5,291 nt of DNA from Pontiella desulfatans (GTDB lineage Bacteria > Verrucomicrobiota > Kiritimatiellia > Kiritimatiellales > Pontiellaceae). Positions 1 to 3,886 of this stretch are shown piece by piece. A model generated the notes under the pieces. It searched no databases, was not told where the DNA came from, and was given only the letters and a program-made list of their open reading frames with translations. The stretch is from NCBI GenBank assembly GCA_029287275.1, contig JARFRL010000188.1, forward strand, positions 1 to 5,291. The letters run 5' to 3'. A program made the translations under genes and the position numbers. How positions within the stretch are numbered: the first letter of the stretch is position 1; each line of letters begins with the position of its first letter.

Positions 1-443
1 ACAGCGCGTGCGCCGTCGGCATCGTGACCGTGGAAAACGGCGCCATCACGGAAGAATATTATTCGCTGATCCAGCCGCCGGGAAACGCCTATTTCGGCAT
101 GAACATCGCGGTGCACGGCATTCAGCCGCGGGACACCCTGAGCGCGCCAACCTTTGGCGAACTCTATCCGGAAATCCGTGAACGGCTGCGAAACCGAACC
201 CTCGTCGCGCACAACGAAGTATTCGATCGATCCGTGCTCAAACGCACCATGGAATATTATGATCTACCTTACGGCGAACTCGGCCTGGCCGCGCGTTGGG
301 AATGCACGATGCGGATCTACAAGGCCAAGGGTTTCATTCCATACAAGCTGAACAGCTGCTGCGAGCGACTGGGCATCCCGCTCAGACACCACGAAGCCCT
401 GTCCGACGCCATCGGCTGCGCGAAGCTCTACCTGAGACGGTAA
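1..443 (+). CDS. 3'-5' exonuclease, DEDDh (DnaQ/PolC-like) family, 5' end cut by window edge
   Basis: This is the C-terminal 146 residues of a single-domain exonuclease that removes nucleotides from 3' ends of DNA or RNA using two metal ions. The first complete codon is at 3 and the frame is open to the left edge. The visible protein begins SACAVGIV, which in this family follows directly after the Exo I motif (D-x-E, usually in 'DFETA'). The two Exo I acidic residues therefore lie just outside the window, with about 15-20 residues missing. The GTG at 24 is inside the conserved fold and is not the real start. Exo II is seen as LVAHNEVFD, with catalytic Asp at visible residue 75. Exo III is HHEALSDA, with general-base His130 and Asp135, the H-x4-D spacing of the DEDDh subgroup. 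No polymerase or helicase domain follows, so this is a stand-alone proofreading or repair-type exonuclease. The substrate cannot be told from sequence. The stop is TAA at 441-443, and the next gene is convergent. Confidence 0.93.
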   Translation, partial: SACAVGIVTVENGAITEEYYSLIQPPGNAYFGMNIAVHGIQPRDTLSAPTFGELYPEIRERLRNRTLVAHNEVFDRSVLKRTMEYYDLPYGELGLAARWECTMRIYKAKGFIPYKLNSCCERLGIPLRHHEALSDAIGCAKLYLRR

Positions 444-448
444 TATTC

Positions 449-469
449 AAACACGAAGGCGCGAAGGTT
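449..469. repeat. Degenerate 'cacgaagg' short tandem string
   Basis: Immediately after the exonuclease stop, two near-identical units (cacgaagg, then cgcgaagg) lie in tandem. The same style of sequence recurs at 526-552 and 695-711 in this gap. Such strings are familiar between genes of many environmental bacteria and often produce spurious annotated peptides of the 'HKDAETRR' kind. I see no function. Confidence 0.45.
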
Positions 470-506
470 GAGTTGCTCCGCGGCTTGGCGGCTCCGCGCG
501 CGATCA
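463..506 (+). repeat. Dispersed intergenic repeat, copy 1 (short form)
   Basis: Positions 474-496 hold a 23-base core that begins TGCTCCGCGG and ends GGCGGCTCCG. The core is identical at 653-675 and, on the other strand, at 3756-3778. Internally it is built of 8-base units, GCTCCGCG, GCTTGGCG and GCTCCGCG. Over 463-506 this copy matches the reverse complement of 3746-3789 at 39 of 44 positions by hand alignment. It lacks the CATTCGTTGCCACTTACC segment seen in the other two copies. It lies about 20 bases past the exonuclease stop, in that gene's orientation. Confidence 0.8.
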
Positions 507-525
507 TCAACGCCGGGGTTGTTTC

Positions 526-552
526 ACACAAAGACGCGGAGACACGGAGATA
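526..552. repeat. Degenerate 'gacgcggagacacggag' string
   Basis: This is a short string of related units (aaagacgcggag, acacggaga) of the same general kind as 449-469. The piece AGACGCGGAG recurs in a related form (AAGACGCGGAGG) at 699-710. It is non-coding, with no role visible. Confidence 0.45.
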
Positions 553-565
553 CAATTTTTGGTAG

Positions 566-586
566 GGATGGCTCGCCGAGCCGTCC
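566..586. repeat. Palindrome able to form a 9-bp stem-loop
   Basis: GGATGGCTC (566-574) pairs with GAGCCGTCC (578-586) across a three-base loop. All pairs are Watson-Crick except one G:T wobble. It lies in the convergent gap between the exonuclease and pseudouridine synthase genes. It could help end transcription from either side, but no run of T follows on either strand, so it is not a standard intrinsic terminator. It more probably belongs to the intergenic repeat mosaic. Confidence 0.5.
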
Positions 587-594
587 GCCGGAGA

Positions 595-675
595 CATTCG
601 CTGCTTTCCCTGCATTCGTTGCCACTTACCCTCCCCCCGCGTCAGGTTGGACTGCTCCGCGGCTTGGCGGCTCCG
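595..675 (+). repeat. Dispersed intergenic repeat, copy 2 (long form)
   Basis: From left to right it contains CATTCGCTGC (595-604), CATTCGTTGC (613-622) continuing as CATTCGTTGCCACTTACC (613-630), a 22-base variable GC-rich spacer, and the identical 23-base core at 653-675. The 18-base block and core recur in the same order on the minus strand at 3817-3756, with a 21-base spacer. The 27 bases at 596-622 match 3832-3858 at 25 positions, both on the plus strand. The right end lies 36 bases from the 3' end of the pseudouridine synthase gene, pointing toward it. Confidence 0.82.
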
Positions 676-694
676 TGTGATATCAGTTGTTCCT

Positions 695-711
695 CGCCAA
701 GACGCGGAGGG
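695..711. repeat. Short 'caagacgcggagg' fragment next to a gene end
   Basis: CCAAGACGCGGAGG repeats the AGACGCGGAG piece seen at 532-541. It abuts the stop codon of the pseudouridine synthase gene (712-714, minus strand). It looks like a further fragment of the degenerate intergenic repeat type. Confidence 0.35.
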
Positions 712-1545
712 CTATCCCTTTCGGGGAACGTGCCGTTTCTTTTTCTTCGGCTTTCTGGGCGCGTTTTTCTTGTTGGCCGAGGGCTTCGCCTCGGCGGGCG
801 CGGGCGCGACGGCCTTTACTGGTTTGGCGGGCTCCAGCTTTTTGTTCACCACGTTGTGGAAATAGGGCGGGATTTCGGACTCGAAGGTCATGCTTTCTTT
901 GGTGTGCGGATGAACGATGGTCAGCTTGGCCGCGTGCAAACAGAGTCGTTTCACGCCCTGCCCTTTCACGCCATACTTCTTGTCCCCCGCGACCGGACAA
1001 CCCTGATCGGCGAGATGCACGCGGATCTGGTGTTTTCGGCCGGTAAGCAGATCAACTTCCAGCAAGCTGAAATCCGAGCCCTCTTTGATGACGCGATAGG
1101 CGGTTTTCGAGAGCTTTCCCGTCGCTGATTTCGCGACGGAATACATGCGGTGAACGCTGTTTTCCAGGAGGTAGGAGGTAACCAGCCCCTCTGGTTCCTT
1201 CGGGGCTCCGCTGACGACCGCGTAATATTGTTTTTTCGTGGCCGGCCAGTTTTTCTGGAGAAACTCTTTCACGGCCTCGCTTTTGGCGAACACCAGAATG
1301 CCCGAGGTCTCTTTATCGAGACGATGCACGATATACGCGCGGTTTTGGGATTTTGAATTCCCCTTGCGGACGTATTCATTGAGCAGAAAATGCGCGGTGT
1401 TCTCTTTCACCGTTGGCGTTCCAACGGTCAGGAGTCCGTTAGTTTTTTCAACCACCACGATGTCCCGATCCTCGTAAAGAATCTCGAGGCCCTTGGGAAT
1501 ATGCTTTCGCGGCGGGCGCTTGAATGCTTTTTGTTTTTCGTGCAT
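712..1545 (-). CDS. RluA-family pseudouridine synthase
   Basis: This 277-residue enzyme is predicted to convert specific uridines in rRNA or tRNA to pseudouridine in the cytoplasm. The catalytic domain spans about residues 20-230. The signature HRLDKETSGILVFAK has catalytic Asp77. The conserved tyrosine region is KQYYAVVSG (Y107/Y108). The block TGRKHQIRVHL (168-178) is followed by GDKKYG (187-192) and RLCLHA (200-205). There is no N-terminal S4 RNA-binding domain, unlike RluC and RluD, so it is of the shorter RluA, TruC or YlyB-like type; the target uridine cannot be assigned. Residues 236-277 form a tail rich in Lys, Pro and Ala, ending in many basic residues, probably disordered and perhaps RNA-binding. 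The ATG at 1545 is the only sensible start, because an in-frame TAA lies just upstream. Its ribosome site is weak (GAAG, 8 bases away). It is the last gene of the four-gene run, 33 bases after its neighbour. No clear terminator follows. Confidence 0.94.
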   Translation of the reverse strand: MHEKQKAFKRPPRKHIPKGLEILYEDRDIVVVEKTNGLLTVGTPTVKENTAHFLLNEYVRKGNSKSQNRAYIVHRLDKETSGILVFAKSEAVKEFLQKNWPATKKQYYAVVSGAPKEPEGLVTSYLLENSVHRMYSVAKSATGKLSKTAYRVIKEGSDFSLLEVDLLTGRKHQIRVHLADQGCPVAGDKKYGVKGQGVKRLCLHAAKLTIVHPHTKESMTFESEIPPYFHNVVNKKLEPAKPVKAVAPAPAEAKPSANKKNAPRKPKKKKRHVPRKG

Positions 1546-1578
1546 GGGGTCTACTTCGTGGGTTGTTTGTTATGAAAC

Positions 1579-1977
1579 CTATTTTTCAGGAGCGTCTTCG
1601 TCGACGTCCGGCGCGTCGCCAAACGTTCTGATTTTGGGAAGAACGGGCCGGGGAACAACGACCTCTTCCGGTTCGCCCTCGCCCGCTTTTGGTTCCGGCT
1701 TGGCGCGGACGCCTTCCTTCGCGAAAATCTCCACGTAGAACGACGTCAGCTCGCGCGCCTGGACGTCGTCGATCCGCTTGTTCAGTTCGGACAGATGCAC
1801 CACCACCGCGTCGGCTTCGGTGTCGCCGAACCGGCAATCGAAATCCCAAAAATCCACGCCCTCGGGCAGTTCCTTGCGGCGCTCGCGCTTGACGTACTTT
1901 CGAAGCTCGCTCTTGGCGGCGTCGATCATGCGCGGGTATTTGATTTTCGGGTGCGTTAGGTTGAATGTTTTTTTCAT
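1579..1977 (-). CDS. Small conserved protein of unknown function, DUF6172-like
   Basis: This is a 132-residue soluble protein without signal peptide or membrane segment. The N-terminal 90 residues carry a pattern I recognise, from memory, as the DUF6172 family: MKKTFNLTHPKIK at the start, KRERRKELPEGVDFWDFDC (30-48), FGDTEA (50-55), VHLSELNK (60-67) and SFYVEI (79-84). No catalytic residue set is known to me. Residues 93-132 are a variable, Pro- and Glu-rich acidic tail, probably disordered. A longer reading frame begins at 2046, but I chose the ATG at 1977. It is preceded by AAGGAAT with a 7-base gap to the ATG, homology begins there, and the longer form would overlap the RNase HI gene by 50 bases. 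It lies 19 bases after RNase HI and 33 before the pseudouridine synthase, so it is very likely co-transcribed with them. That hints at RNA metabolism but does not establish it. Confidence 0.85.
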   Translation of the reverse strand: MKKTFNLTHPKIKYPRMIDAAKSELRKYVKRERRKELPEGVDFWDFDCRFGDTEADAVVVHLSELNKRIDDVQARELTSFYVEIFAKEGVRAKPEPKAGEGEPEEVVVPRPVLPKIRTFGDAPDVDEDAPEK

Positions 1978-1982
1978 GTCTA

Positions 1983-1989
1983 ATTCCTT
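1983..1989 (-). promoter_or_regulatory. Ribosome binding site of the DUF6172-like gene
   Basis: On the minus strand the sequence is AAGGAAT, with AAGGA ending 7 bases before the ATG at 1977. It is the clearest Shine-Dalgarno sequence in the window. It decides the start against the longer frame from 2046. Confidence 0.75.
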
Positions 1990-1996
1990 ATCGTCA

Positions 1997-2503
1997 TCAC
2001 AGGCTGAACAGGTCGTCTTGGACGCGCGCCTGATCAGGATTTTCAAAGCCGATATCGACCGGCCGTTCTTTTTCGTTCGAGGCCGCGACCGCGAGTTGGT
2101 CGCACCGTTCGTTTTCCGGGTGGTTCGCGTGACCCTTGACCCACTTGAAGGTTACCGCGTGTTCGGCGCAAAGGTCCAGCAACGCGGCCCACAGATCCGG
2201 ATTTTTCGCGTGCTTCGACGGCGACAGCATCCACCCTTTGGAGCGCCATTTCTTGGCCCAGCCCTTGACCATCGCGTTCACGACGTATTTGGAGTCGCTG
2301 GTCAGAACCACCTCGCACGGGCGCTTCAGCGAGCGCAGACCTTCCACGCACGCGATCAGCTCCATGCGGTTGTTGGTCGTCTCGCGAAAGCCGCCGGACA
2401 GTTCTTTTTCCCGATCGCCGAACAGCAGCACCACGCCATAGCCGCCCGGCCCGGGATTTCCCTTGCAGGCGCCGTCCGTGTAGATTTCAACCTTCTCCCG
2501 CAC
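1997..2503 (-). CDS. rnhA: Ribonuclease HI
   Basis: This 168-residue enzyme cuts the RNA strand of RNA:DNA hybrids such as R-loops and lagging-strand primers. All catalytic residues are present: Asp10 in IYTDGACKGNPGPGGYG, Glu48 in TTNNRMEL, Asp70 in TSDSKYV, and Asp135 in NERCDQLA. The loop histidine is also present, His125 in VKGHANHPEN. The basic handle region of the Escherichia coli type is present (VKGWAKKWRSKGW, 79-91). The protein is slightly longer than E. coli RNase HI (155 residues). The extra length is a C-terminal tail ending QDDLFSL, which resembles a sliding-clamp-binding peptide (see findings). The start is GTG at 2503; MREKVEIYTDG places the first strand where expected, and AGGG lies 5 bases upstream. 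Only 7 bases separate it from the stop of the DEAD-box helicase gene, and its ribosome site overlaps that stop, so translational coupling is likely. Confidence 0.97.
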   Translation of the reverse strand: MREKVEIYTDGACKGNPGPGGYGVVLLFGDREKELSGGFRETTNNRMELIACVEGLRSLKRPCEVVLTSDSKYVVNAMVKGWAKKWRSKGWMLSPSKHAKNPDLWAALLDLCAEHAVTFKWVKGHANHPENERCDQLAVAASNEKERPVDIGFENPDQARVQDDLFSL

Positions 2504-2507
2504 GCCG

Positions 2508-2513
2508 ACCCTA
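2508..2513 (-). promoter_or_regulatory. Ribosome binding site of rnhA overlapping the helicase stop codon
   Basis: On the minus strand the sequence is TAGGGT, where TAG is the stop of the upstream DEAD-box gene and AGGG is the Shine-Dalgarno sequence 5 bases before the GTG at 2503. A ribosome ending the helicase covers this site, so translation of the two genes is likely linked. It also supports the GTG start. Confidence 0.6.
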
Positions 2514-3623
2514 CGCGATCTCGCGGAACTGAATGTTCAGCTCGCGGGCGAGTTTAACGATCCGCTTCTCATCGTGTTTGGTGACCAGCACGAACGAGAT
2601 GCCCGACTTGCCGGCGCGGCCCGTGCGGCCGCTGCGGTGCGTGTAATACTCGTTCTTTTCCGGAAGCTGATGATGGATCACGAAGGAAAGGTCGTCCACG
2701 TCGATCCCGCGGGCCGACACGTCGGTCGTGATCAGAATCCGCACGCGGCCCTTCTTGAACATACGCATCACCTTGTCGCGCTCGGTCTGCATCAGATCGC
2801 CGTGCAACACCGCGTTGGAAAATCCGTGCGGCTCCAGCGCCGCGCCGAAATCGATGGTGTCCTGCCGCGTGCGGCAGAAAATGATGCCCTGCTGCTCGCC
2901 GCACTCCTTCAGGAACTCGACGATGCGCTCCAATTTTTCGCCTTCGCGGCAATTGATGTAAAGATGCCGGATGTCCGGGTTCACGATGTGGTTCTTATCG
3001 ATCTTCAAAAACGGCGCGTCGGCCGCGATATGCTTGCTGATCATCTTCTTCACGCCCTGCGGCATGGTGGCGGAGAACAGCCAGATGTTCCGCTGGCCCG
3101 CGGTGAGCCTCATGAGCGACTCGATGTCCTCGCGGAAACCGAGCTTCAGCATTTCGTCGGCCTCGTCCAACACGAGCGTCTCCACCCGCGACAGATCCAC
3201 CGCCTTGCGGCGAATCAAATCCATCAGCCGACCGGGCGTCGCGACCAGCACCTGCGTCGGGCGCTTGAGCGCCTCGATTTGCCGGTCGATCTTGTCGCCG
3301 CCGCAAACCACCTCGGAAAAGATGCGCGCGGAATATTTCGTGTACCGGAACAAATGCTTCTGAACCTGTTTCGCCAGCTCGCGCGTCGGCGCCAGCACCA
3401 CGCCTTGAATGTGCTTTTGCCCCGCGTCGATCCGCGCCAACAGCGGAAGCCCGAACGCCGCGGTTTTACCGGTTCCGGTCTGGGCCTGCCCGATGAAGTC
3501 GGTGTCGCGCCCCAGCAACGCGGCAATGGTCCGCCGCTGGACGTCGGTTGGTTTCTTGATGCCGAGCTCGTCGAGCCCTTGAATGTAGTCGTCGGCGATG
3601 CCGAGATCCTTGAATGTGTTCAT
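2511..3623 (-). CDS. DEAD-box ATP-dependent RNA helicase, minimal core
   Basis: This is a 370-residue cytoplasmic RNA helicase that unwinds short RNA duplexes or remodels RNA-protein complexes using ATP. Every core motif is intact: upstream Phe4 and the Q motif (PTDVQ, 25-29), Walker A AQTGTGKT (47-54), PTREL (78-82), TPGR (128-131), DEAD (152-155), SAT (183-185), IIFCRT (246-251), TTDVSARGID (298-307), and HRSGRTGRAG (328-337). The protein ends about 33 residues after motif VI. It therefore lacks the C-terminal RNA-binding domain of DbpA, DeaD or CshA and the basic tail of RhlE and SrmB. I cannot assign a named subfamily or substrate. The ATG at 3623 has GAGG 6 bases upstream. It is the first gene of the four-gene minus-strand run, directly ahead of rnhA. 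I found no convincing -35/-10 pair upstream, although the promoter presumably lies in 3624-3886. Confidence 0.97.
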   Translation of the reverse strand: MNTFKDLGIADDYIQGLDELGIKKPTDVQRRTIAALLGRDTDFIGQAQTGTGKTAAFGLPLLARIDAGQKHIQGVVLAPTRELAKQVQKHLFRYTKYSARIFSEVVCGGDKIDRQIEALKRPTQVLVATPGRLMDLIRRKAVDLSRVETLVLDEADEMLKLGFREDIESLMRLTAGQRNIWLFSATMPQGVKKMISKHIAADAPFLKIDKNHIVNPDIRHLYINCREGEKLERIVEFLKECGEQQGIIFCRTRQDTIDFGAALEPHGFSNAVLHGDLMQTERDKVMRMFKKGRVRILITTDVSARGIDVDDLSFVIHHQLPEKNEYYTHRSGRTGRAGKSGISFVLVTKHDEKRIVKLARELNIQFREIA

Positions 3624-3629
3624 GTTATG

Positions 3630-3633
3630 CCTC
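3630..3633 (-). promoter_or_regulatory. Ribosome binding site of the DEAD-box helicase gene
   Basis: GAGG on the minus strand, 6 bases before the ATG at 3623. It is short but well spaced and agrees with the Q motif lying near the N-terminus. Confidence 0.55.
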
Positions 3634-3720
3634 GTTGAGAAAATTCGGGAACGGGGGAACCTGAACGCTCGCGGCGCTCAAATCCAGCTTATTGCGCGAA
3701 AAAGGCGACCTATCCTCCTC

Positions 3721-3740
3721 GCCGCGAAAAGGCCGCGGCC
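3721..3740. repeat. GC-rich stem-loop with 10-base palindrome
   Basis: GCCGCG (3721-3726) can pair with CGCGGC (3734-3739), and GGCCGCGGCC (3731-3740) is by itself a perfect palindrome. It lies in the leader region of the helicase operon, about 100 bases before the start codon. It may be a structured 5' leader element or part of the repeat block. There is no T run on the minus strand after it, so I do not call it a terminator. Confidence 0.3.
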
Positions 3741-3745
3741 AGGAA

Positions 3746-3817
3746 TGATCTCCCGCGGAGCCGCCAAGCCGCGGAGCAACCAAACCATCACGGCGGGCGG
3801 GTAAGTGGCAACGAATG
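3746..3817 (-). repeat. Dispersed intergenic repeat, copy 3 (long form, inverted)
   Basis: Read on the minus strand, it has CATTCGTTGCCACTTACC (3817-3800), a 21-base spacer, the identical 23-base core (3778-3756), then CGCGGGAGATCA-like sequence (to 3746) that matches copy 1 after its core. This is the same order as copy 2 at 613-675 but on the opposite strand, so the two long copies form inverted repeats around the genes at 712-3623. It lies between recQ and the helicase gene, in the orientation of recQ. Confidence 0.82.
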
Positions 3818-3858
3818 TTTCGGGCGATTGGATTCGCTGCTTTCCATACATTCGTTGC
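3808..3858. repeat. Perfect 10-bp inverted repeat GCAACGAATG / CATTCGTTGC
   Basis: GCAACGAATG at 3808-3817 and CATTCGTTGC at 3849-3858 are exact reverse complements separated by 31 bases. A third related unit, GATTCGCTGC, lies in the loop at 3831-3840. The left arm is part of repeat copy 3; the right arm with the inner unit (3832-3858) matches 596-622 of copy 2 at 25 of 27 positions. It could fold as a stem-loop in the RNA downstream of recQ. Confidence 0.65.
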
Positions 3859-3868
3859 TTAAATAGTT

Positions 3869-3883
3869 CCGCCGAGCGGGCGG
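3869..3883 (-). terminator. Possible weak terminator stem-loop after recQ
   Basis: On the minus strand, beginning 4 bases past the recQ stop, CCGCC and GGCGG form a 5-bp GC stem with a 5-base loop, followed by AACTATTT. The position suits a terminator, but the tail is not a real U run. It may act as a 3' stabilising hairpin or not function at all. Confidence 0.3.
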
Positions 3884-3886
3884 CTG

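Noticed and set aside
463..675. CRISPR array suggested by repeated 23-base units
   Set aside because: There are only two copies in this gap, 156 bases apart with unequal flanks, plus one inverted copy 3 kb away and no cas genes. This is a dispersed repeat, not an array.
296..680. Small plus-strand peptides containing LLRGLAAPR, CSAAWRLR and HKDAETRR
   Set aside because: They are translations of the intergenic repeats and lack a ribosome site. Peptides of this kind are familiar spurious annotations.
559..1128. Open frame of 189 codons on the plus strand
   Set aside because: It starts in the repeat mosaic and runs antisense through the 3' half of the pseudouridine synthase gene; part of its sequence is simply the translated repeat core.
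1978..2046. N-terminal extension of the DUF6172-like protein (start at 2046)
   Set aside because: It overlaps rnhA by 50 bases, while the ATG at 1977 has a good Shine-Dalgarno sequence and begins at the conserved MKKTF.
712..3623. Defence island or new immune system built from helicase, RNase H and an unknown protein
   Set aside because: All recognised genes are housekeeping types with intact ordinary motifs. There is no effector, sensor, nuclease fusion or mobile-element gene in the window to support such a reading.
2574..3638. Long open frame (354 codons) on the plus strand
   Set aside because: It is antisense to the DEAD-box helicase, whose full motif set proves the minus-strand reading. 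Long antisense frames are common in GC-rich genes, and the product has no recognisable domain.
3624..3720. Promoter for the helicase operon
   Set aside because: I scanned the minus strand for a -35/-10 pair with 16-18-base spacing and found no convincing match, so I make no call although a promoter is expected in the gap.
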